A DNA stretch of 64,000 bases from contig NZ_CP159831.1 of assembly GCF_047730075.1 (NCBI RefSeq), positions 2,852,001-2,916,000 on the forward strand, written 5' to 3'. The position numbers and the translations under genes were made by a program. The stretch is from Njordibacter sp905182035 (GTDB taxonomy: Bacteria > Pseudomonadota > Gammaproteobacteria > Pseudomonadales > Balneatricaceae). This document shows, piece after piece, positions 43,363 to 51,789 of the stretch. The notes under the pieces are model-generated. The model did no database searches and was not told where the DNA came from. It saw nothing but the letters and a program-made list of their open reading frames with translations. Numbering within the stretch: position 1 is the stretch's first letter; each line of letters begins with the position of its first letter.

Positions 43363-44631
43363 TTAGATTAGTCCTTTAACTAGGTCTTGATCTGGGAAAC
43401 CTGTGGTGGTCATTAAGGTATCTAGTGTGGCCTTGTCAGCAGCTTTTACTATGAATGAATCATGGACCGTTAGAGTTGGTATGGATTTCTTTGTGAGTTC
43501 ATTAACTACTGCAAATACTAGATCTGACTCGAGGCATTGGACCCTGTTACCAACTTCTTGACCCCTGAGGAACATATGTCTGATTAGGTAATGTTTGGTG
43601 AGGAAGGCTTCAAGGATGTCCTTTATCGTGATCTTCTTCTTAATATCCTTGTATTGACTGAACTTAAGTTTATCTTCTGCTTTGAGGGAAGAGCCTAATT
43701 CTCCATATGCATTACCAATTGCTGAGCTGTTCCCTTCTACTGTGTTTGAGTTAAGGCTGGTTGTAGCTATTTGTTTTACAAGGTGGCGAGGTATTAAGAC
43801 ATTTCCAACAGAGATAGTGTATGGATCTCCTGCGTAAACAACCCCAGTTAGCGCTTTATATATTATATTGATAGCACTTGCCTGATAATCTAGCTCTACT
43901 GTTTTCTGCCCATCGATGAAGATATTAGGCCTTTCATCAGAGCCACTCATACTTGTCCATGCTGCACTAGACCTACCACCTGAGTTAAATAATGGCTGAC
44001 CTTGGCTGTCTACTTCACCATTATCTATAAACTTTCTCTGAACAACTTGATGGTTGAGGTCCTTTAAAACTGTTAAGCCTGATAGGTCCCTTAGTTCAAT
44101 GTTCACACTTTCAAGAAGCTCGTTATATGCTGTCAGTTCCTTTCGAATTCTTAATGTTCTTGGGGTATCGGTGTAATCGATTAGTTTCTTAGAACCACCT
44201 TCTCTAATTAACACCAGTTCAGAAGGAGTTAATTGAAGAGTGATAGGCTTTAGTAGCGTATTAAGTGAGTCTGTTGCTTGTATTGAAGATCTAATTCCGT
44301 GTCCATAGGGTAGGTTCTTACCAGTTATAAAGTGAATGTATTCTGATTTCTCAAGTTTGTCAGTTACAGTTTTGATAGCAGTACCACCAACATCTAACGC
44401 ATTGTATCGAGCAAGCCTTTTAGAGTTATTGTCTCGGGAGATGAGAACCTTTGAACCCTTGTGAACGATGAGGTTTAAAAGAATTAACTTAAGGCCGTTT
44501 TTATGTACCTTGTGACGATTAAGTTTGATCTCTTCAAATAGCTTATCAACCAGTGCAGTTAGTTCTACAGATGATGAGTCAAGTGTGTAGTTGAAGCTCT
44601 CAGCCTTAGGGTCTTTGATAATGAAAGTCAT
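43363..44631 (-). CDS. Single-subunit-polymerase-like replication protein, element 2
   Basis: This 422-residue protein has the same three ordered motifs as the element 1 protein: VELDYQASAINIIY (A-like), PRHLVKQIATTSLN (B-like, Arg and Lys) and LTVHDSFIVK (C-like). Overall similarity outside the motifs is low, so the family is fast-evolving. A region before motif A, GGRSSAAWTSMSGSDERPNI, corresponds to GRFYHGYSGCPSKYRK in the homologue. It is likely the replication initiator or polymerase of the element. An AGGAA-N3-TTCCT operator and promoter lie about 130 bp upstream, on the divergent side. Confidence 0.6.
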   Translation of the reverse strand: MTFIIKDPKAESFNYTLDSSSVELTALVDKLFEEIKLNRHKVHKNGLKLILLNLIVHKGSKVLISRDNNSKRLARYNALDVGGTAIKTVTDKLEKSEYIHFITGKNLPYGHGIRSSIQATDSLNTLLKPITLQLTPSELVLIREGGSKKLIDYTDTPRTLRIRKELTAYNELLESVNIELRDLSGLTVLKDLNHQVVQRKFIDNGEVDSQGQPLFNSGGRSSAAWTSMSGSDERPNIFIDGQKTVELDYQASAINIIYKALTGVVYAGDPYTISVGNVLIPRHLVKQIATTSLNSNTVEGNSSAIGNAYGELGSSLKAEDKLKFSQYKDIKKKITIKDILEAFLTKHYLIRHMFLRGQEVGNRVQCLESDLVFAVVNELTKKSIPTLTVHDSFIVKAADKATLDTLMTTTGFPDQDLVKGLI

Positions 44632-44755
44632 GTTTGAGGGTTCCTGAGGATCTAGGCATTAAATTGCCCCTTCTTGATCCTAAAGTAATATTCTCAACAT
44701 AAAGTAATTAGGGTTAAGGTTCTTTAGATTAACCTGATGAGCTACAGGATTCCAT

Positions 44756-44824
44756 AGGAACAATTCCTAAATTTCTGCAGGATTGACAGTGAATGTTGCA
44801 CTTGTTTTAAGATGAAGCTAGTGT
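44756..44824 (+). promoter_or_regulatory. Operator plus sigma-70 promoter of the nuclease-helicase gene
   Basis: AGGAACAATTCCT (44756-44768) is followed by a -35 TTGCAC (44796-44801), 17 bp, and a -10 TAGTGT (44819-44824). The same operator, -35, spacer length and -10 occur at 48101-48169. About 70 bp are alike at the two places, so both are probably under one element-encoded regulator. Confidence 0.65.
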
Positions 44825-44844
44825 GTTAAAAACTAAGGAGCACG

Positions 44845-44943
44845 ATGGTGCTTGAGTACCACTTTCTAAGAGAGTATAGATTATATGATGGACTGGCTGG
44901 ATCCTTGAGTGAATTGCGACCTGTGGTGGGGTTCTCTGGATAA
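44845..44943 (+). CDS. Leader-like small ORF (32 aa)
   Basis: ATG at 44845 has a strong AAGGAG four bases upstream and begins just after the promoter at 44796-44824. The ORF of 32 codons (MVLEYHFLREYRLYDGLAGS at the start) ends at 44943, 88 bp before the nuclease-helicase gene. It may be a leader peptide or a tiny protein; no family is recognised. Confidence 0.35.
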   Translation: MVLEYHFLREYRLYDGLAGSLSELRPVVGFSG

Positions 44944-45031
44944 ACTGCAGTTGTACGATCGAATTCAGTTAGCAAAATATCAGAGTTCTTTGGAGAACTG
45001 GATGTCCATCATGGGATAACTGGAAATACAA

Positions 45032-46966
45032 ATGATTGAAATTATTGGTGAGGGTGACCATCCAACTGAGGCATTAGCAGCCAAATTATTTTATAAGTTG
45101 ATGGTAGCTGAATTTCCAGACATTGAAAGGAATTCAGATTTACATTGTTCAATCCTAATGTCTGTTACATGTTATAAACAGGTAGTTCAAGATATTGATT
45201 TGCTAGTCCTGTTTGTTGATAGTAGAGGACTTGCGGCGAATGGACCTCGGTCAATCAGATCATGCTGCCTTGCCCTAGAAGTTAAGTCTCATGGGCCTGG
45301 CTCTGTGAAGTTTGATGGTGGAAAGTGTTCCGTTAATTACAGTGGGAAATGGCACAATGTTTCCAGACAAAGTGGAGAGCAAAAGTTCTCTGTTAGAGAG
45401 TATATCTTAAGAAATTCAGAAAACAGAACAGCCCCTTTTGTTACTAACTTAATCTGGTTGGTAAAGCTGCCAAAGTCTACATTTTCCTCTATACCCGATA
45501 ATAATATTATAGGCTCAGATGTTATCTGGGATGATATCGTGCAATTAATTACTACCCAAGAATACCCGCATCACAATCCATTTCGGACATTCTTGAACTA
45601 CAAAAACTCTCTGGACGTGTTTAAGAAAAAACATAAGATTTCTGGGCTAGATCGCAGGAGGATGGAAATAATTACAAAATCTGTACTGGATCAAACATCT
45701 CAACAATATGCTTCTAAAATTGGTGAACAGCTTCTTGTTTTTCGTGGGCGTGGAGGGACAGGAAAGACAGTACGACTCATACAGGTGGCCTACCAAATAT
45801 ATAGCGAGTATGGATTCCGCATCAAGTTATTAACATACAACAAAGCACTGGTTGCTGATATAACGCGCCTATTGTCGCATAGTAAAGCTAAGTCTGGGGT
45901 TATAGGTGATAAAGCTATTACCATAAGCACAGTGCATAGTTTTATATATTCTTGGATTAAAGAAGTTGATGGTACGCCTATGGATTTTATAAATAACTAT
46001 GAGATATATAAGAACCAATTATTGAATAATTTGAACTCAAATGTGTTGGATACTAAGCTAATTGACGATTACAAAGAAGCAGCATCCCGTTTCTTAGAGT
46101 GGGACATGATTTTGATCGACGAAGCTCAAGATTGGCCAGAAAATGAAAGAGATATTCTTTACAAACTATATGGTTATAAAAACATAATAATTGCTGATGG
46201 AGTTGATCAGTTTATAAGAAAATCAATATCCACAAATTGGCAAGAAGGAATCAGCAAAAATAATCGTCAAATCGTGTCTCTCAGGAAAAGCCTTCGACTT
46301 AAGAATAATTTATGTAGCGTAGTAAATGGGTTCGCGCAAGAAATGGAGCTAGATGGTTGGGCTTTGACACCTGAAGATGAATTATATGGGGGAAGGGTCT
46401 TGTATGTCACTGGAAATCCAATGTCCAGGGAGTTGCATGGTAGATTGCGTGAAACGAACAAGAAGGACGGCAATTCACCAATAGATATGCTGTTTTGTGT
46501 TCCTCCTTCGTGGGTTAATACTTATGAAGAAAAGGTGAACAAATTTCAAGATAGAAAATACTCCACTCTTGCTGAACAATATAAGAATTGGGGCTTCGCG
46601 GTATGGGATGGTGTAGACGAGGATACTAGAGGTGGATACCCTCTCGATTTAGAGGAGCACCGGATTGTTCAGTATGATTCATGCAGAGGCTTAGAAGGTT
46701 GGTTAGTTGTCAATTTTGCATTGGACGAGTTGTATGACTATAAGTTGTTAAGCCAAGAGGCTCAAGAAATAAAATCGAATGAGTTATTTATGACAGATGA
46801 AGAAGCCCAGATAGTGTTTGCCAAAAGATGGGTCATGATACCGATGACCAGAGCGATTGATACATTGGTAATCCATGTTGCTGATCGGAGTTCTTATATT
46901 GGAAAGGTAATGGATAAAATGCTTACACAATTTCCTGACAATATTGAGCACTACCACTTTGATTAG
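45032..46966 (+). CDS. NERD-like nuclease/SF1 helicase fusion, possible defence protein
   Basis: This 644-residue protein has two parts. Residues about 1-150 resemble a NERD/PD-(D/E)xK nuclease: GEGDHPTEALAAKLFYKL, then QDIDLLVLF and LALEVKSHGPG with the acidic and Lys residues. From about residue 235 there is a UvrD-like P-loop ATPase with Walker A (GRGGTGKT), Walker B (ILIDEAQDW) and a late MTRAIDTLVIHV motif. Nuclease-SF1 helicase fusions are frequent in antiphage systems such as Nhi-like proteins. The function here is inferred. It starts about 205 bp after its promoter and converges with the HNH-HIT gene. Confidence 0.72.
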   Translation: MIEIIGEGDHPTEALAAKLFYKLMVAEFPDIERNSDLHCSILMSVTCYKQVVQDIDLLVLFVDSRGLAANGPRSIRSCCLALEVKSHGPGSVKFDGGKCSVNYSGKWHNVSRQSGEQKFSVREYILRNSENRTAPFVTNLIWLVKLPKSTFSSIPDNNIIGSDVIWDDIVQLITTQEYPHHNPFRTFLNYKNSLDVFKKKHKISGLDRRRMEIITKSVLDQTSQQYASKIGEQLLVFRGRGGTGKTVRLIQVAYQIYSEYGFRIKLLTYNKALVADITRLLSHSKAKSGVIGDKAITISTVHSFIYSWIKEVDGTPMDFINNYEIYKNQLLNNLNSNVLDTKLIDDYKEAASRFLEWDMILIDEAQDWPENERDILYKLYGYKNIIIADGVDQFIRKSISTNWQEGISKNNRQIVSLRKSLRLKNNLCSVVNGFAQEMELDGWALTPEDELYGGRVLYVTGNPMSRELHGRLRETNKKDGNSPIDMLFCVPPSWVNTYEEKVNKFQDRKYSTLAEQYKNWGFAVWDGVDEDTRGGYPLDLEEHRIVQYDSCRGLEGWLVVNFALDELYDYKLLSQEAQEIKSNELFMTDEEAQIVFAKRWVMIPMTRAIDTLVIHVADRSSYIGKVMDKMLTQFPDNIEHYHFD

Positions 46967-46981
46967 TGATCGGCAAAAGGC

Positions 46982-47962
46982 TTAATAACAACCCTTTTCT
47001 GGTATTAAGTGCCTGATACCGCCCCTCGGCTCCTTAACGTCTCCCTTACGCCTTGGAATTAGGTGAACATGACAGTGAAAGATTGTTTGTCCTGCGTCTT
47101 CTCCACAGTTTATCCCTATGTTAAATCCAGAGACTGTGGGATCTTCTGATTCTATTAAGGCTTTGTGCTTTGTCAGTAGTTGATTAACAGCGTTAAGCTC
47201 TGGCTGTCCAAGGTCAAAGTACTCAGCAACGTGGCGTTTAGGTATGACTAACCTATGACCTACTGTCACTGGAAATCCATCTTCTATGACGTAGGCTAGC
47301 TTATTCTGATCAATTACTCTTGCTGACTCCATGCTACAAAATAAGCAGTTATCTTCTCTCTGGTTATACGTGGCTGCTATACCCCTAAGATCAGTATCAT
47401 CTCGATCACGCTTGGTAGCATTGCAGGAATAACAAAGAGCTTGGAAGTTAGTAATGTCATCTGCACCACCATGGTTCCTTGGTATAATGTGATCAACTTC
47501 TAAAGACTTAACATCTGCTGAAATTCCACATAGTTCACATCTGTACTTGGCATTCTTTAGAACTTCATAGCGAACAGTTCCACTCACATAACCCTTAGAT
47601 TTCTTGCGATGCTGCCATACATCTTGCCCTCTAGAATCAATGAACTCACCAATCCTGTCAACGCAGAGCTGCTTAAGTGTTTCAATGTTTTCAGGAGTTA
47701 ATGATTCGAAGCCATTCAACGTATAGTCTTTCTTATCTTTTTCAACAATGGACCTGCCTCTCAAGACTTTGCCGACCATGTTATTAGTTATTTTTGTGTA
47801 GTACTCAATTTGACTTGGATCATGAGCTAAGATAACTTTAGCTATTGTTTCTTGGTGACATCTGCCAGCATTCTCCAGAAGGGTAAGGAGCATTACTGGC
47901 TGATAAATCTGAGACATGCGCATCTTGTTAGCGATGAACTCTTCTAAGTCTTTAAAGTTCAT
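46982..47962 (-). CDS. HNH-HIT domain fusion protein
   Basis: This 326-residue protein has an N-terminal alpha-helical region of about 110 residues, then an HNH nuclease-like zinc domain (CELCG, VDHIIPRNHGG, CYSCNATKR) at about 143-190. A C-terminal HIT domain follows at about 208-320, with the triad in FHCHVHLIPRR. HIT proteins hydrolyse nucleotide phosphoramidates; joined to HNH they may process nucleic-acid ends or signal nucleotides. It lies tail to tail with the nuclease-helicase (15 bp). Domain assignments are firm, the role is not. Confidence 0.85.
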   Translation of the reverse strand: MNFKDLEEFIANKMRMSQIYQPVMLLTLLENAGRCHQETIAKVILAHDPSQIEYYTKITNNMVGKVLRGRSIVEKDKKDYTLNGFESLTPENIETLKQLCVDRIGEFIDSRGQDVWQHRKKSKGYVSGTVRYEVLKNAKYRCELCGISADVKSLEVDHIIPRNHGGADDITNFQALCYSCNATKRDRDDTDLRGIAATYNQREDNCLFCSMESARVIDQNKLAYVIEDGFPVTVGHRLVIPKRHVAEYFDLGQPELNAVNQLLTKHKALIESEDPTVSGFNIGINCGEDAGQTIFHCHVHLIPRRKGDVKEPRGGIRHLIPEKGCY

Positions 47963-48100
47963 AGGGATTAAAGCCTGATGCAGTTGTTAATAACGTAACC
48001 ATTACTTGTGATGTTCCCTTATTTAATCTCATCAGCAGTCTGAAAGATATAAATTAAAGGATCAATAATCACCTTAGCGAACTGTCATACACAAATACAT

Positions 48101-48169
48101 AGGAAGAATTCCTAAATTTCTGCAAGATTGTTGGTGATTCTTGCACTTGCTTCATCAGGAAGTTAGTGT
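48101..48169 (+). promoter_or_regulatory. Second copy of the operator-promoter unit
   Basis: AGGAAGAATTCCT (48101-48113), a -35 TTGCAC (48141-48146), 17 bp, and a -10 TAGTGT (48164-48169). It drives the small membrane protein gene to the right. The -10 covers a GTG at 48166, so that codon cannot be the translation start. Confidence 0.65.
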
Positions 48170-48225
48170 TTCAGAGGCTGGTTGTTATAAGGGAATGGAA
48201 TAGCGCGTCTCACCATAGATTTAAA

Positions 48226-48513
48226 ATGGAGTATCTAAGTTTGAAAATTAGAGACATTGGTCAAAAAATAGGTGACATAGAGATCAAGAAACCGAGTTGG
48301 AAATCTATTTCAAAGGCTTTGGCTTTAGTACCTATTTTATACCGAACTGGATATTGGGGAGCGCTGGCGTGGTGCCCTATTATTGCTTGCATCTATATTT
48401 TTGAAGGTGATCCAGTTTGGAGTGGGGCTATTATGCCCGTAGGTATTTTTGCACTAGCTGTGGTGGGGGGAGATTTATTGTTAATGTTCATTATTAAGCA
48501 ATATAAGAACTAA
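48226..48513 (+). CDS. Small membrane protein, element 2
   Basis: This protein of about 95 residues starts at MEYLSLKIRDIG and has two hydrophobic segments (LVPILYRTGYWGALAWCPII and IMPVGIFALAVVGGDLLLMF). The upstream GTG at 48166 is rejected because it overlaps the promoter -10. No family is recognised. It is regulated like the nuclease-helicase gene, so it may take part in the same function, for example as a membrane effector. Confidence 0.5.
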   Translation: MEYLSLKIRDIGQKIGDIEIKKPSWKSISKALALVPILYRTGYWGALAWCPIIACIYIFEGDPVWSGAIMPVGIFALAVVGGDLLLMFIIKQYKN

Positions 48514-48600
48514 ACAAAAGACCTATGATTGGAATCGTACCATTAGTGTTTTAAGAGGCTAGACACAGAATAACCACCATCAGAAGCACCTCCAAGGCGT

Positions 48601-48916
48601 CCATACAAGCTCCCTGAGGAACACTAAAATACCAACCTAAGCCTGTGTATTGGTGATATAAATTAACCCCTTAGGGTGCTTGTAGGCCCTCATATGGTCC
48701 ATCAGAATCTCTAGGTTTATCAATAGCTTAGGTCATGTAGTTATCACTGGATAATGTGGTCGTGGGAGGCTATGGGATTAGCCTGTAAACCACTGGTGTG
48801 AACCAAAAGGATCCTCTTGACTAGGCTAAAACTCATTGATATGGTTGTAATAGCTTGTATTCAGGGGCTTCTAGCTCTTCCGTTGGGCAATGACCTTTAG
48901 TTTAGTCCACTCCTGG
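48601..48916 (-). repeat. Inverted repeat IR-C, right copy (316 bp)
   Basis: This is the reverse complement of 42561-42876 and ends in the inverted core CTCCTGG (48910-48916), which is shared with IR-D. Confidence 0.95.
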
Positions 48917-48986
48917 CGCGCCCCAAATCCCTTGGGAACTCCCGTGGTACAAGCATTTCATCAATGTTAGCTTGTGGGTGTGAACC
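48910..48986 (+). repeat. Inverted repeat IR-D, left copy (77 bp)
   Basis: This is the reverse complement of 52944-53020 with no difference seen. It begins with the core CTCCTGGCGCGCC and ends at TGTGAACC. Confidence 0.95.
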
Positions 48987-49182
48987 TCTAAGCAGCCACC
49001 ACCTGTTTACTATCATTAATTAGTACTCCAGTTTGCCCCGCATGGGTCCCATAGATAAACCAGTAGTACGCAAGAACTCCAAGCACAGACCAGTGTGACG
49101 GATACCTTGAGCGGTTGGCTGTGTGGGGATAGTGAAACCACGGCATATGTCTTCACAACAGTAAATAGTCTAAGATGATTGT

Positions 49183-51162
49183 ATGAATAATATTTCACTC
49201 AAAATCTGTTTGTTAATTGTCGCGCTTTTTGGTGGTGTTGCTGGTGCCTCTGATTTGCCTGATTGTCCTGCTGAGGGCTGGAGACATAATTGCTTTGGTA
49301 CTTTGACAACTAATAACAGCATGAAGATCACATACGTCGGTGAGTGGAAGGATAACAAAAAGAACGGGCAAGGCACTACCACCTGGGGGGATGACTATTC
49401 ATGGGCCGAATACGTTGGCGAGTACAAGGATGGTAAAAGGAACGGTAAAGGCGTTTTGACATCTAATGGCAACAGGTACGTTGGTGAGTGGAAGGATGGT
49501 AGAAAGCACGGACAAGGCTCTTTTACCTATAAAAATGGCAACAAGTATGTTGGCCAGTTTAAGACTGGTAGCAAGCACGGACAAGGTACTCTCACTTATG
49601 CAACAGGCAAAATAGAAAAAGGTATCTGGAGTGATAATATCTTCCAATATGTGAAAAGTTGTTTAGACAAAGTCAGCCTGTGCAGCAATACTTATGTATG
49701 TTCAATAGCTGCACCTGACGTTACAAATGGTAAAAAGGCATGGTTCTCAAGTAGTTCAAAGTATTACAAGTATACAGTTGAAGCTAAGAAGCGAGGCTTG
49801 TCTTGTGGTGTGGTTAGTGTAGCTGCCTCTCTTTTACCTGATTGTCCCAGTGACACTAATGTTCGTTGGCATAACTGCTTTGGCACCTACACATTGGCAG
49901 ATGGCGGCAAGTACGTTGGTGAGTACAACGATGACTACAGGAATGGGCAAGGTACCTACACATTTGGCCCAGAATCCGAATGGGCAGGAGACGTTTATGT
50001 TGGTGAGTGGAAGGATAACGAAAAGAATGGGCAAGGCACTTACACCCATGCAAATGGCGACAAGTACGTCGGTGAGTACAAAGATGATAAAAGGACAGGG
50101 CAAGGCACTTATACATGGCCAAATGGCGACAAGTACGTCGGTGAGTACAAAGATGATAAAAGGACAGGGCAAGGCACCTTCACATATAGCCCAAATGGTG
50201 AATCGGCAGGACACAAATATGTTGGTGAGTGGAAAGATGACAACTACAATGGGCAAGGCACATACACTCATGCAGATGGCACAGTAGAAGAAGGTATTTG
50301 GAAGGATGACAAACTCAATGGGCAAGCCACTGTAACCTATGCAGATGGCACAGTAGAAGAAGGCATTTGGAAGGATGATGAGTTTCAATATGCGAAGGCA
50401 CCTACAAAACCAATACCTGTTGTGAAGACACCTACAAAACCAGTACCTGTTGTGAAGGTAGCTCCCAAAGATGATGAGGTTCTCTCGGCGTCATCTGGAT
50501 CTGGATTTGCTGTGTCCTCTGATGGCTATGTAATAACCAACAACCATGTCATAGAAGGTTGTCAGGATGTTGTTGTTCACACAAAGCAAGAAGATATTAA
50601 GATGAGGGTTATTACTTATGATATTCAAAATGACTTGGCACTTTTAAAAGGTGACTTCACACCCACATCTGTCTTTCCACTTAGTACCAAGCGTCCAGAG
50701 TTGCTGCAGGACATCTATGTCGCAGGATACCCATTTGGTAAAAATATCAGCACATCTGTAAAAGTAACCAAGGGTATCATCAGTTCACTTACTGGTATTG
50801 GAAATAACTTCTCAAATATTCAGATAGATGCGGCACTGCAAAGTGGAAATAGTGGTGGCCCGATACTAGATGACATGGGAAATCTTGTTGGAGTTGCAGT
50901 GTCTAAGTTAGATGCCAAGTATATGTTTGAAAACTTTGGAAGCATTCCAGAGAATACAAACTTTGGTATCAAATCTAGTGTTGTTAGAAGTGTGTTAGAT
51001 AGCAGCAGTGTTGATATTCCTAAAGCAAACACAAGTGCTATCAGCAAATCTCAGTTGGGTAAGATGATAACGGATGGCACCTATTATATTAGCTGTTGGA
51101 TGACGCTGGCGCAGATTGAGAAAGTCAGAAGTAAAAAGGTGTTGTTCTCAGAGTTGGACTAA
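49183..51162 (+). CDS. Exported MORN-repeat/trypsin-like serine protease, element 2
   Basis: This 659-residue protein has a signal peptide (residues 1-22, ending GVAGAS) and about eleven MORN repeats in two blocks (residues 45-150 and 225-400), typified by YVGEYKDDKRTGQGTYTWPN. A PVPVVK linker follows, then a DegP-like protease with His in TNNHVIEGC (about 455), Asp in QNDLALLKG (about 483) and Ser in SGNSGGPIL (about 556). No PDZ domain is seen. It is longer than the element 1 homologue because of the first MORN block and a cysteine-containing middle. The tail is almost identical between the two. Confidence 0.92.
   Translation: MNNISLKICLLIVALFGGVAGASDLPDCPAEGWRHNCFGTLTTNNSMKITYVGEWKDNKKNGQGTTTWGDDYSWAEYVGEYKDGKRNGKGVLTSNGNRYVGEWKDGRKHGQGSFTYKNGNKYVGQFKTGSKHGQGTLTYATGKIEKGIWSDNIFQYVKSCLDKVSLCSNTYVCSIAAPDVTNGKKAWFSSSSKYYKYTVEAKKRGLSCGVVSVAASLLPDCPSDTNVRWHNCFGTYTLADGGKYVGEYNDDYRNGQGTYTFGPESEWAGDVYVGEWKDNEKNGQGTYTHANGDKYVGEYKDDKRTGQGTYTWPNGDKYVGEYKDDKRTGQGTFTYSPNGESAGHKYVGEWKDDNYNGQGTYTHADGTVEEGIWKDDKLNGQATVTYADGTVEEGIWKDDEFQYAKAPTKPIPVVKTPTKPVPVVKVAPKDDEVLSASSGSGFAVSSDGYVITNNHVIEGCQDVVVHTKQEDIKMRVITYDIQNDLALLKGDFTPTSVFPLSTKRPELLQDIYVAGYPFGKNISTSVKVTKGIISSLTGIGNNFSNIQIDAALQSGNSGGPILDDMGNLVGVAVSKLDAKYMFENFGSIPENTNFGIKSSVVRSVLDSSSVDIPKANTSAISKSQLGKMITDGTYYISCWMTLAQIEKVRSKKVLFSELD
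50052..50177 (+). repeat. Tandem 69-bp units inside the MORN-coding region
   Basis: A 57-bp stretch at 50052-50108 recurs exactly at 50121-50177 (pitch 69 bp, 23 codons). It encodes consecutive MORN repeats. The exact DNA identity suggests recent duplication, so repeat number may vary between strains. Confidence 0.85.
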
Positions 51163-51350
51163 GAGATACAGCACTCATCAGTTACCGTGGCCTTGCCATT
51201 ATACTCTTCTTATATAGTAATAAATGCACCCCTAGAGGCATTATCTTGGGCTGCAGTTGGCTCAGTCGAAATTTAAACTTGGTATCGTGTTAAATTAAAT
51301 GGTATAAGTTTATAAATCATTGGTTTTAATAATAATAAAAAGAGGTGAAA

Positions 51351-51704
51351 ATGTTAATACGCACATTAACTACTCTAACAGTGGCAGTAACCTTGAGTGG
51401 CTGTATGGCTTCGTCGAGCGGCCCAATACCGTTTGGCCCAGATACCTATATGATTTCTTCTGAGAGTGAGCTAGGAGGAGCTGGTGCGGCAAAAAAGAAA
51501 GGTTTAGTTGATGCCAATGAACACTGTATTTCTTTGGGTAAAAACATGATGCCTATCAACTACCAAACCTCTACACAATTAGATTTTTTAGGTGATCGTA
51601 TCCCATCATTTGATTTAACTTATCGTTGTCTGTCTAACAGCGATTATGAACTACAACGCCCCAATATGAAAAAAGAGGCTGATATAGTAATTGAAAATAA
51701 TTAA
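51351..51704 (+). CDS. Small lipoprotein, element 2
   Basis: This 117-residue protein has a lipoprotein signal (TLTVAVTLSGC, acylated cysteine about residue 18). The mature part contains two more cysteines and is polar. AGAGG lies five to six bases before the ATG at 51351; a GTG two codons upstream is less likely. No family is recognised. Just after its stop, a short stretch reads RVLFSDMD and stop, recalling the protease tail. Confidence 0.65.
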   Translation: MLIRTLTTLTVAVTLSGCMASSSGPIPFGPDTYMISSESELGGAGAAKKKGLVDANEHCISLGKNMMPINYQTSTQLDFLGDRIPSFDLTYRCLSNSDYELQRPNMKKEADIVIENN

Positions 51705-51789
51705 GGGTATTGTTTTCAGACATGGACTAACGGTGTTTAACCTCGTGTGTTGTAGATTCTATAAATATAAAGCTCGTATTGGTGTTATG

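Noticed and set aside
48166..48225. Longer form of the small membrane protein starting at GTG 48166
   Set aside because: The codon lies in the -10 box of the promoter that drives the gene, so it would not be transcribed.
49900..50390. Regular DNA repeats resembling a CRISPR or minisatellite
   Set aside because: They lie in frame within the protease gene and encode MORN repeats; there are no unique spacers and no cas genes.
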